The notes under the pieces were generated by a model, which was not told the origin of the DNA, searched no databases, and was given only the letters and a program-made list of their open reading frames with translations. A program made the position numbers and the translations under genes. Positions 42,035 to 50,260 of a DNA stretch of 50,260 nt are shown piece by piece. The stretch's first letter is position 1. Each line of letters starts with the position of its first letter. This DNA is from an uncultured Eubacteriales bacterium (GTDB lineage Bacteria; Bacillota; Clostridia; Lachnospirales; Lachnospiraceae): positions 1-50,260 of the forward strand of contig OMVU01000032.1 in assembly GCA_900314565.1 (NCBI GenBank). Reading direction: 5' to 3'.

Positions 42035-42307
42035 ATGACAGATATGATGAACATGGCAATCAATGATATGGAACTCGACAACGTAACAGGCGGAGCTACC
42101 AGAACTGTAAAGAACAATTCCCTTAACTATGCGAACGTCAGAGAAGGCGCCGGCCTCAAGAGCAAGGTCATCACGAAGATCAACAACGGCACGAAAGTCA
42201 AAACGACCGGCAACAAGATCAAAAAAGACGGTTATGTCTGGTATGAGATCACGCTTGAGAACGGTTCCGACAATGCATGGATCGCGGGCAGCCTGATCGG
42301 GTATTAA
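42035..42307 (+). CDS. Double-glycine-leader SH3b small protein
   Basis: A 90-residue protein. Residues 1-20 end in ELDNVTGG, a double-glycine leader of the kind cut by C39-peptidase ABC exporters of bacteriocins. The mature 70 residues form a bacterial SH3 domain (NYANVREGAGLKSKVITKI, then VWYEITLEN and NAWIAGSLIGY). Bacterial SH3 domains commonly bind cell-wall peptides. So the product is probably exported and acts at the cell surface. Target and role are unknown. AAGGAG lies upstream of the ATG at 42035; the open frame extends further back but has no ribosome binding site. No exporter gene lies in the window. A terminator follows at 42361. Confidence 0.85.
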   Translation: MTDMMNMAINDMELDNVTGGATRTVKNNSLNYANVREGAGLKSKVITKINNGTKVKTTGNKIKKDGYVWYEITLENGSDNAWIAGSLIGY

Positions 42308-42360
42308 TTGAACGCACGGTTTACGAAAAACGAAATAGAGAACAGATATGAAAATATAAG

Positions 42361-42400
42361 AGAGATTCGTTTCCATCAAAGGGAGGCGGATCTCTTTTTT
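42361..42400 (+). terminator. Terminator of the SH3b gene
   Basis: Imperfect 14-bp stem opening AGAGATTCG and closing GATCTCT, then TTTTTT. Confidence 0.85.
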
Positions 42401-42673
42401 GTGCTTTGCCGCGTAAAGAGGCGCAAAAAGGTTGAGGAAATATTACGGGCCGGTCAAAGAATCTTCACAAATTGACCAATTTCGAAACACAATTTCCATT
42501 TAGACTCTCAACATACACATAAATCACCAAAAAAGGTCAGAGAGAGCAGTAAAAAAGCAGAATCCGTACCGACTTCCGACGATATTATGAAGGGGGAGTG
42601 CAAGGCGATGGCATCTGTATATGTGGACCATCCTGGTTTTGAAAGCAGACTGCTTTTTTATGAGGAGAGAAGT

Positions 42674-43408
42674 ATGGAGAGAAAGATCAATACGGTGTTC
42701 AAGAGGGTCGAAGTCAAATACAGGATCCCGGAGGACAAGATCAGGGCCTTCCGGGATGCGATCAGACCGTACATGCAGCTCGATGCCTACGGTCTGACGA
42801 CGATCATGAATATCTATTATGATACAGATGGGAATCTTCTGATCAGCCGGTCCCTGGACAAACCGAAATACAAGGAGAAGCTCCGGCTTCGGACTTACGG
42901 AATACCGGATGCAGGTTCAACAAGTTTTGTTGAGCTCAAGAAAAAAGTCGGCGGGATCGTCTACAAGCGCCGCGAGGTCATGCCTCTCCGGGAGGCGGAG
43001 ATGTTCCTGAACAACGGGATCCGTCCGGAACATACTTCTCAGATCACAAGAGAGATCGACTGGTTCCGGAGACAGTACCATCCGCTCCCGAAAATGTTCA
43101 TCGCCTACGACCGGGAAGCTTACTACGGACTGATGGATGAAAATTTCCGTCTCACGCTGGATAAGAACATCCGCTACCGGGAAGATCATCTCTCCCTTCG
43201 CTATGGGGACAGCGGCGAGCTGCTCGATCCCGACGGCGGATATCTTCTGGAGATCAAGGTGAATGGGGCGATGCCTCTCTATATGGTGAGGATCCTGACA
43301 GAGCTTAAGATCTATCCGGTCTCATTTTCAAAATATGGAATGATCTATTCGAAAATTAATCACAGGGAAGAGGAGACATATTTTGCCAACGAATGCCTGA
43401 GAGCATGA
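42674..43408 (+). CDS. VTC-like polyphosphate polymerase domain protein
   Basis: A 244-residue protein with the VTC tunnel-fold signatures: FKRVEVKYRI at the N-terminus, KEKLRLRTYG, the core FVELKKK, REVM, YDREAY, RLTLDKNIRYR, and the closing LLEIKVNG and SFSKYG. Yeast relatives make polyphosphate from ATP; for bacterial stand-alone forms activity is inferred. GAGGAGAGAAGT precedes ATG 42674, which best fits the family start. In-frame ATGs at 42608 (with GGGGGAG) and 42587 would add 22 or 29 residues. The DUF4956 gene follows, a standard pairing in Firmicutes. Confidence 0.88.
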   Translation: MERKINTVFKRVEVKYRIPEDKIRAFRDAIRPYMQLDAYGLTTIMNIYYDTDGNLLISRSLDKPKYKEKLRLRTYGIPDAGSTSFVELKKKVGGIVYKRREVMPLREAEMFLNNGIRPEHTSQITREIDWFRRQYHPLPKMFIAYDREAYYGLMDENFRLTLDKNIRYREDHLSLRYGDSGELLDPDGGYLLEIKVNGAMPLYMVRILTELKIYPVSFSKYGMIYSKINHREEETYFANECLRA

Positions 43409-43479
43409 GTGACTGCAAAACAGTCATCCGAAACCATTCAGTCAGATTTCAAAAATTCATTTTGCGAGGAGGAAACCAT

Positions 43480-44157
43480 ATGTTTACGAGCATAATCGAC
43501 ACGACCGCAGGAACGATCTCAATTCAAAGCGCGATGATCTGTATCGGAGCAGCCCTTGTCCTTGGAATTATCTCGGCACTCGTTTATATGCTGAGCGCCG
43601 AGCGCTATTCATCCAATTTTATTCTCACGATGGCCCTTCTGCCGGCCCTTGTACAGGTCGTCATCCTGATGACCAGCGGGAACCTCGGCAGCGCAGTGGC
43701 GGTGCTCGGGACCTTTTCACTGATCCGGTTCCGCTCCGCGGCAGGTACAGCCAAAGAGCTTCTCGGCATTTTCTTCTCAATGGCGATCGGTCTCGCCTGT
43801 GGCATGGGTCAGATCGTGTTCGCGGTGATCATCACACTGGTCATTTCGCTCATGCTGTTCCTTCTCACGAAACTGAATTTCGGCGGAAGACACGGCGATG
43901 AGAAGATGCTGAAGATCACGATCCCGGAGGATCTTGATTACACGGAGATCTTCGATGATATCTTCGCAAAATATACGACGACGGCGAAACTTCAGAAGGT
44001 GAAGACAGTGAACCTCGGCAGCATGTATGAGCTCGATTATGACGTTATGCTGAAGGATAACCGGATGGAGAAGCAGATGATCGACGATATCCGGGTCAGG
44101 AACGGAAATCTGAATATCGTGTGCGGAAGGCACGCGGAGGATATGCAGGTGCTGTGA
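43480..44157 (+). CDS. DUF4956 membrane protein
   Basis: A 225-residue protein with four membrane segments in its first 135 residues, the conserved turn GTFSLIRFRSAAGTAKELLG between segments, and a cytoplasmic domain of about 90 residues. DUF4956 proteins are commonly encoded beside VTC-domain genes, as here, and presumably handle or anchor the polyphosphate machinery; direct evidence for a mechanism is not known to me. GAGGAGGAAACCAT precedes the ATG at 43480. Its last codons and stop lie inside a terminator hairpin. Confidence 0.88.
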   Translation: MFTSIIDTTAGTISIQSAMICIGAALVLGIISALVYMLSAERYSSNFILTMALLPALVQVVILMTSGNLGSAVAVLGTFSLIRFRSAAGTAKELLGIFFSMAIGLACGMGQIVFAVIITLVISLMLFLLTKLNFGGRHGDEKMLKITIPEDLDYTEIFDDIFAKYTTTAKLQKVKTVNLGSMYELDYDVMLKDNRMEKQMIDDIRVRNGNLNIVCGRHAEDMQVL

Positions 44158-44170
44158 GCACCTGCTTTTT
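44145..44170 (+). terminator. Terminator overlapping the DUF4956 stop codon
   Basis: GCAGGTGCT-GTG-AGCACCTGC then TTTTT; the stop TGA (44155-44157) is in the loop and stem. A second dyad, GCTTCTCGGA / TCCGAGAAGC (44188-44216), without a T tract, follows. Confidence 0.92.
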
Positions 44171-44271
44171 CAAGAAATTTAAGCAAGGCTTCTCGGAGAT
44201 TCAATTTCCGAGAAGCAGACATTCTCTGCAGTTTTCTTTCTTCTCCGGACGAATGGTACAGTCATTTGCTT

Positions 44272-44883
44272 TCATTGCTTTGCCTCCATTTTCATGATTA
44301 CAAATGTCTTAGTCACCAGCAACGCGAAGCAGAGGATCCCGGCATAGGGCTGCCTTGCTGCGATAAAAACGGAAACGGCCAGAACGGAAAGTACCATGCC
44401 GGTGATCCGCTGGTATTTGTTCAGGACCGGTCTGTCAAAATGGATCAGGATCAAGCCGCAAAGGCCGTTTAAGGCTGAAAGTCCGATCACAGTCAGGAAG
44501 ATGATTCTCACCCAGGAATGGATACCGGTCAGTCCGAACAGGCTTACCGCTGCCGGTGAAGCTTCTCCGTTTCCAAACACCGGCAAAAACAGCAGAAGCG
44601 CCGTAAGAAGATCCAGCGTATTGCTGATGAAAGAGACTGTCCGGCCGGCAAAAGCCTGCTTTTCTTCCTCCGCAGCAGAGATGATCTCCTCCGGGCAGAT
44701 CAGTTCATCGATCGTTACGGAGAAATAACGGGATATTGCTTTTAATGAGTCGATGCTGGGATATCCTCTGCCGGATTCCCATTTGGAAACAGCCGTTCTG
44801 GAAACGAACAGTTCCTCAGCAAGCTCTTCCTGGGTAAGCCCTTTGCCCTTTCGTAACTCCTGCAGCTTTTCATTGAATTCCAT
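44272..44883 (-). CDS. XRE-family regulator with membrane domain
   Basis: A 203-residue protein. Residues 1-60 form an Xre/Cro helix-turn-helix (LRKGKGLTQEELAEEL, VSRTAVSKWE), and the rest contains four hydrophobic segments, so the DNA-binding part is membrane-tethered. This layout is common in Firmicutes and is thought to sense membrane or envelope state; the signal is unknown. AGGGAGGATAGGA precedes the ATG. It overlaps the end of the PAP2 gene by 14 bases, and both are transcribed leftwards as one unit, so PAP2 is a likely functional partner. Confidence 0.9.
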   Translation of the reverse strand: MEFNEKLQELRKGKGLTQEELAEELFVSRTAVSKWESGRGYPSIDSLKAISRYFSVTIDELICPEEIISAAEEEKQAFAGRTVSFISNTLDLLTALLLFLPVFGNGEASPAAVSLFGLTGIHSWVRIIFLTVIGLSALNGLCGLILIHFDRPVLNKYQRITGMVLSVLAVSVFIAARQPYAGILCFALLVTKTFVIMKMEAKQ

Positions 44884-45562
44884 TCCTATCCTCCCTGCGG
44901 CGGTCGGCCGCATCGACAGCATATCGGTAGAGCAGAAACAGCCCCATGCTCAGAAAAACAGCACCGATAATATCCGTTGCCCAGTGAACGCCCGAAATCA
45001 GTCTCCCGATCACCATGAACGCTGAAAACGCGATGACAAATATGCCGGTCACGTTCCGAACAAGCGGCTTATTTGTTCTTCGGTCGATCTGAAACAGCAT
45101 TGTCGGCATCACACTGAGGACCAGAAGTGTCGTAGAGGAGGGGTAAGATGTCTCCAGAACTCCGTTGATCAGGACCGGCCGGTAATTGATCGGGATCATC
45201 TCAAAGGCCAGGTAGGCAAGAATCACCAGAATATAATACACGCCCAGAAGAATGATGTCCGGATCGACCCGTAGAAGACTCCTCCTCCGGATGAGCTGAA
45301 AGACGCCGACCAATCCAAAGCCCAGGCAGACGGCAATGGGGACAAGGCCCAGCCAATCTGTGATCGTATAGATGGTCATATGTACGCCTGTCAGTTCATG
45401 AAACCAAAGGTTGAATGCTGCAAAGCCGACCTTTGTCCGGTTTGGCCCGGCCGCCTGTACATCAACACATCGAATCAGTACCGTCCACAGCAGGAATGCG
45501 ATCAGAAAACCGGTTCCTGCCCGCAGGTGCGTCTTTTCATTTTGCTTCATATTCAATTTCAT
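44870..45562 (-). CDS. PAP2-family phosphatase-like membrane protein
   Basis: A 230-residue membrane protein with about six helices of the type 2 phosphatidic-acid phosphatase family, which act on lipid phosphates such as undecaprenyl pyrophosphate. Motif 1 is recognisable (NYRPVLING), and motif 3 is intact (GRLISGVHWATDIIG, with His and Asp). Motif 2, usually PSGH, reads SYPSSTT, without the His. Activity may be altered, or this may be a subfamily trait. AAAGGACGG precedes the ATG at 45562. It is co-transcribed with the XRE gene that overlaps its end. Confidence 0.88.
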   Translation of the reverse strand: MKLNMKQNEKTHLRAGTGFLIAFLLWTVLIRCVDVQAAGPNRTKVGFAAFNLWFHELTGVHMTIYTITDWLGLVPIAVCLGFGLVGVFQLIRRRSLLRVDPDIILLGVYYILVILAYLAFEMIPINYRPVLINGVLETSYPSSTTLLVLSVMPTMLFQIDRRTNKPLVRNVTGIFVIAFSAFMVIGRLISGVHWATDIIGAVFLSMGLFLLYRYAVDAADRRREDRNGIQ

Positions 45563-45895
45563 ATTCAATCCGTCCTTTCTGTTACGCACATCTGACGGAA
45601 TGAATGGTAGCGAATATCTGTGAATTCCACAAGAAACGGTCTTTCACATCCGTGACACGAAGCGTATCATGCCTGATTCAGCGCTGTCCTTTCCTTTGTA
45701 TGGTAGCTTCACCGATCATGAATGACAAGCAAAAGAGGACTTCGGAGAAAAAAGCGGGATTCCTGCGCCGATAAATGGTATGATTATATCAGCTGGTAAG
45801 AACACATACTCTTTGGAGGACGATATACTTCTGTCGTTTGCCTGCATGCCGTACTATCCTCCGGAGCAGTGGATAAAGTGATATGGAGGTATCTC
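45563..45895. other. Intergenic region before nagA
   Basis: The 333 bases hold no supported gene. A TATGAT at 45779 could be a -10 box but has no good -35. GGAGGA near 45817 and TATCCTCC near 45854 could pair, giving a weak hairpin in the nagA leader. Confidence 0.5.
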
Positions 45896-47071
45896 ATGAT
45901 CATCAAAAACATACGTGTATACGGAACGGATGAACAGTTCCACGAAGGCAGCGTCTGTATTTCGGGAGAGCGCTTCGTAAGCGGCGAGGCAGCGAAAGAT
46001 TCTGCAGACCAGATCCTGGACGGGAAGGGATGCTACGCGATCCCGGGGCTTCTGGACGTTCATTTTCACGGATGTCTCGGACTCGATGTATGCGACGGCA
46101 CGGAGGAGGCAGTTCACACAATTGCGCGCTACGAGGCGGAATCAGGTATCACAGCAATCTGTCCCGCGACGCTGACCCTGCCGGCGGATGAGCTCAAGGC
46201 GATTCTCGCCAACATGGCGGACTTCCGGGACAGGATGGAGCGCGGAGAGGTGCCTGACGGGGATCGCTGCGCAGACATCGTCGGCATCAATATGGAAGGC
46301 CCCTTCATCAGTGTTGTGAAGAAGGGCGCACAGAATGCGGACTATATCATCCCGTGCGACGCGGAGCTCGCCCGTGAATTTTACGAGGCCTCCGGGGGAC
46401 TTCTGAAGTTCATCGGGCTCGCACCGGAGGATAATCCGGACTTTGTCGGGTATATTAATAAGGTGAAAGAGTTCACGGGTGTCTCACTTGCCCACACGAA
46501 TGCAGACTATGCATCCGCTAAGAAAGCCTTTGACGCCGGAGCCCGCCATGCAGTGCACCTTTTCAACGCGATGTCGGCCTTTACCCACAGGGATCCGGGT
46601 GTCGTCGGCGCTGTATCGGACAGTCCGCACGTATCTGCCGAGATCATCACGGACGGTGTACATGTCCACCCGGCCATGGTGCGCACGGCTTTCCGCTTTA
46701 ACGGGGCGGACCGCATGATCATCATCTCCGACAGTCTTCGCTCTACCGGCATGCCGGACGGCGACTATGTGCTTGGCGGTCAGGCTATCATCAAGAAAGG
46801 AAAATATTGCAGGCTTGCCGAGGGCGGGGCGCTTGCCGGTTCGGTCTCCAACCAGTTCGAGTGCATGGTCAATGCCGTGAAAGAAATGGAAATTCCGCTC
46901 GAGACTGCCGTCGCCTGCAGCACGATCCACCCTGCAAAGGCGATCGGCGTGGATGATCTCTACGGAACGATCGAGGAAGGGAAATATGGAGATCTTGTTC
47001 TTCTCAATGAGGACCTTGAACTGATGGCGGTCGTTAAAAGAGGAAAGGTCATCGTGAATAAGCTGCGCTGA
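45896..47071 (+). CDS. nagA: N-acetylglucosamine-6-phosphate deacetylase
   Basis: Metal-dependent amidohydrolase that deacetylates GlcNAc-6-phosphate on the route to fructose-6-phosphate. The 391-residue protein shows LLDVHFHG (metal ligands), EGPFIS (the metal-binding Glu), the histidine-containing segments LAHTNA and HLFNAMS.FTHRDPG, and DGVHVHP. The catalytic Asp is in IISDSLR, where many homologues have TDAM. TATGGAGGTATCTC precedes the ATG at 45896. nagB is absent from the window. A REP-like repeat begins one base after the stop. Confidence 0.95.
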   Translation: MIIKNIRVYGTDEQFHEGSVCISGERFVSGEAAKDSADQILDGKGCYAIPGLLDVHFHGCLGLDVCDGTEEAVHTIARYEAESGITAICPATLTLPADELKAILANMADFRDRMERGEVPDGDRCADIVGINMEGPFISVVKKGAQNADYIIPCDAELAREFYEASGGLLKFIGLAPEDNPDFVGYINKVKEFTGVSLAHTNADYASAKKAFDAGARHAVHLFNAMSAFTHRDPGVVGAVSDSPHVSAEIITDGVHVHPAMVRTAFRFNGADRMIIISDSLRSTGMPDGDYVLGGQAIIKKGKYCRLAEGGALAGSVSNQFECMVNAVKEMEIPLETAVACSTIHPAKAIGVDDLYGTIEEGKYGDLVLLNEDLELMAVVKRGKVIVNKLR

Positions 47072-47107
47072 CCCGAATCCCGCGCCAATTCTCGCGAGCG
47101 AGAATTG
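47072..47107. repeat. REP-like hairpin repeat, copy C
   Basis: CCCGAATCCCGCGC header and a perfect 10-bp stem CAATTCTCGC / GCGAGAATTG. Relative to copy A, one pair has changed G-C to T-A on both sides, keeping the stem intact. Confidence 0.75.
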
Positions 47108-47203
47108 AATCTTCATAGCGAGATTGTACTCACGATGAAGGCGGGTTTCACTTTGCGCACGTATCTCGCGATTAAAAATCACGAGTACTGCGCGATGAAG
47201 AAT
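47108..47203 (-). repeat. 95-bp repeat module, reverse copy
   Basis: Reverse-complement match to 25546-25640 along its whole length, with small changes; the two again follow a REP-like hairpin, but here the module is flipped relative to it. Confidence 0.8.
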
Positions 47204-47215
47204 AATTGAACAGGG

Positions 47216-47310
47216 CTGTCACATCAGCGTAAAATGACCGCTGCATTACGGCGACCATCCTTTTATGGGTGGAGCCGAATTGCAGCGGTCATTTTTTGTG
47301 AATGTGACAG
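47216..47310. terminator. Long bidirectional terminator between nagA and glpK
   Basis: CTGTCACAT (47216) pairs with ATGTGACAG (47302-47310), and inside it AAAATGACCGCTGCA pairs with its complement at 47281-47295, followed by TTTT. Both strands can end transcription here, serving the convergent nagA and glpK. Confidence 0.85.
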
Positions 47311-47408
47311 TTTCTGATATCACAGGAGCCTCTTCAATGCAGCTTTGCCTGCGAGAACCGGCGGCAGACATTTGCCGGAGCACTTGTGTCTGCCGGCTTC
47401 AAAGGTCT

Positions 47409-49004
<1,596 letters not shown>

Positions 49005-49110
49005 CTATACTCAATATGGAATTATGCCCCTGTACGGCGACAGCCTGTCACGACTCCTGTGATCGGAGCTTTATTGCGAACCGGATGATTACTGCTCGGT
49101 CTGCTTTGCA

Positions 49111-49148
49111 CCCTGCGCGTCGCGTCAGGAACGCGGGGCGTTCCTGAA
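49111..49148. repeat. GAACGC hairpin repeat, copy 3
   Basis: Stem CAGGAACGC / GCGTTCCTG with loop GGG. Compared with copy 2, the third pair has changed from A-T to G-C on both sides; copy 1 has the G-T intermediate. Confidence 0.7.
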
Positions 49149-49332
49149 CGGGATCTGATCCGCTGCTTCCGATTTTACAAATATTATACCGCATGGCCCG
49201 GCAGGGTTCCATTTTTTTGAGGAGTAAAACACAGACAAATTCGAATCAAAAGACAGGGCAGAAGCCTCAGATGCATATGAACCTTCAGGCAGATCAGATT
49301 TCACAGAACAGCCTGTAAACAGTTTCGGGTCC

Positions 49333-49369
49333 ACAGACTGAGGAGGACCCTTAGACAGACTGAGGAGGA
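49333..49369 (+). repeat. 15-bp direct repeat carrying two ribosome binding sites
   Basis: ACAGACTGAGGAGGA occurs at 49333-49347 and 49355-49369. The second serves the nitroreductase ATG; the first lies inside a GGGTCC / GGACCC hairpin (49327-49350). Confidence 0.85.
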
Positions 49370-49376
49370 AGATATC

Positions 49377-49964
49377 ATGAATGAAATGATGAAGCTTATG
49401 ACCGGCCGCCGCACTTACCGGCGTTTTGATCAGTCGAGAAGAATACCGGAGGAGGTCATCGAAGAGATCATTGAATCCGCCCGACTCTCCTCGAGCGCCA
49501 GAAATGACCAGCAGCTCACATTTGCTGTCGTTGAAAATGCAGAGAAGGTCGAAGAGATCTTTCCGATGACGCGTTTTGCGGGAGCGCTGCCGAAGGAGCT
49601 GGGCACTCCGAAGGATGGCGAGCACCCGGTCCTTTACATTTTACTGCTCATGAAGGCTGAGGCGAAGGATCCATGGATCCCTGTCGATGCGGGCATCGCC
49701 GCAGCGAATATGACAATGGCTGCATGGTATCACGGAGTCGGAAGCTGCATCATGGGCGCGATCGACCGGAAGGCGATCCGGGAAGCGCTCGCGATTCCGG
49801 AAAAGTATGAGATCCATACGGCGATCGCATTCGGGTATCCGACGCATAAGTCGACGGTCGTTCCGGTCGGTGAGGACGGAAAGCTCAAGTATTATCTGGA
49901 TGAGAACAGGGATTATTATGTGCCGAAGAAGGACGTCCGGGATATTTCATTCAGGATCAGGTAA
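49377..49964 (+). CDS. Nitroreductase-family protein
   Basis: FMN-dependent NAD(P)H oxidoreductase of 195 residues. The family pattern is clear: GRRTYRRFDQ at the N-terminus (FMN phosphate contact), ARLSSSARNDQ, a middle AAANMTMAAWYHGVGSC helix and the C-terminal GYPTHKS. GAGGAGGAAGATATC precedes the ATG. Physiological substrate unknown; members reduce quinones, flavins or nitro compounds. It is monocistronic as far as can be seen. Confidence 0.92.
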   Translation: MNEMMKLMTGRRTYRRFDQSRRIPEEVIEEIIESARLSSSARNDQQLTFAVVENAEKVEEIFPMTRFAGALPKELGTPKDGEHPVLYILLLMKAEAKDPWIPVDAGIAAANMTMAAWYHGVGSCIMGAIDRKAIREALAIPEKYEIHTAIAFGYPTHKSTVVPVGEDGKLKYYLDENRDYYVPKKDVRDISFRIR

Positions 49965-50260
49965 GAGGATATTTTCTTCGGAATGTACAGGAAGCCCGTT
50001 TGCCGTTTTGGAGGGGCGGATCTCCCAAAGGAAGCTGAGCCGAAATCCTTTTCGCATGGAATCGGCAATTTACAGAAAGAGGGTTTTCTATTAAAATATT
50101 ACTATCCGATTCCTGAGTACCCAGGATACCGGACTTTTGAAAAAGAAAAGTTCTGGCGGTATCTATGAAGCGAAGCAGCAGAGTACCACATCCATAGGAG
50201 CTGCTGCACCGAATGGTTGTGGGTGAATGCCAAAACAAGTTTATTGGTTCCGGATGTAAT
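49965..50260. other. Window end, no gene seen
   Basis: 296 bases after the nitroreductase. A 61-codon open frame from 49983 lacks a ribosome binding site and family resemblance. No terminator was identified. Confidence 0.5.

Noticed and set aside
42480-42487. TTTCGAAA upstream of the VTC gene as a site for the cello-oligosaccharide regulator
   Set aside because: A single 8-bp palindrome is expected by chance, and no second copy or promoter accompanies it.
49983-50168. 61-residue plus-strand frame after the nitroreductase
   Set aside because: No ribosome binding site and no recognisable family; the start context is poor.

Overview
The window looks like chromosome from a Gram-positive Clostridia species, most likely a Lachnospiraceae-type gut or rumen anaerobe. 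The reasons are a V-type (not F-type) ATPase, strong AGGAGG-type ribosome binding sites, TTG/GTG starts, a GH94 cellobiose phosphorylase with a CebEFG/MsmEFG-type ABC importer, and families typical of that group (DUF4358, DUF4956 with a VTC-like polyphosphate polymerase domain, DUF5685 with a J-domain protein). Base composition is moderately GC-rich. This assignment is inference from gene content; no rRNA is present.

Layout. 0.1-2.2 kb: last genes of a V-type ATPase operon (B, D), followed by a cluster of DnaA-box-like sites. 2.6-4.7 kb (minus): galK-trxB. 4.9-6.0 kb: trmB-trxA, with trmB apparently leaderless. 6.3-7.4 kb: EamA transporter and tRNA-Lys(CUU). 7.7-9.6 kb: a LacI regulator beside a decayed catabolic locus in which a truncated short-chain dehydrogenase runs into the tail of an alpha/beta hydrolase. 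9.7-10.8 kb: mnmA. 10.8-14.7 kb: recD2 and a PPC-domain protein, bracketed by two inverted copies of a 189-bp fold-back element; recD2 is followed by a second, diverged copy of its own last 14 codons and stop. 14.9-15.5 kb: a YfcE-like phosphoesterase.

15.6-20.5 kb (minus): MBOAT, DHHW, SGNH lipoprotein and DUF4358 genes, a probable envelope or exopolysaccharide O-acylation locus downstream of DAHP synthase (20.6-21.6 kb). 21.8-23.1 kb: AAA ATPase with DUF4143. 23.4-25.2 kb: pepF. 25.2-25.9 kb: dense non-coding repeats. 25.9-33.3 kb: cello-oligosaccharide module, with cellobiose phosphorylase divergent from LacI regulator, binding lipoprotein and two permeases; no ATPase gene is present, so a shared MsmX/MsmK-type ATPase elsewhere is likely. 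33.5-34.9 kb: class II PPK2 polyphosphate:AMP phosphotransferase.

35.4-37.7 kb: zinc-ribbon membrane protein, DUF5685 protein and a translationally coupled J-domain protein with a Gln-rich pentapeptide array. 37.9-41.8 kb: ECF sigma factor, putative anti-sigma factor and a large unknown membrane protein. 42.0-44.2 kb: a small SH3b protein behind a double-glycine leader, then VTC-like and DUF4956 genes. 44.3-45.6 kb (minus): PAP2 and membrane-anchored XRE regulator. 45.9-50.0 kb: nagA, glpK (minus) and a nitroreductase.

Scattered between genes are several hairpin-forming repeat families, two of which show compensatory base changes in their stems. No CRISPR array, phage, transposase or rRNA was seen. 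The best candidates for undescribed biology are the double-glycine-leader SH3b protein and its surroundings, the DUF5685/J-domain pair, and the 189-bp fold-back elements around recD2.
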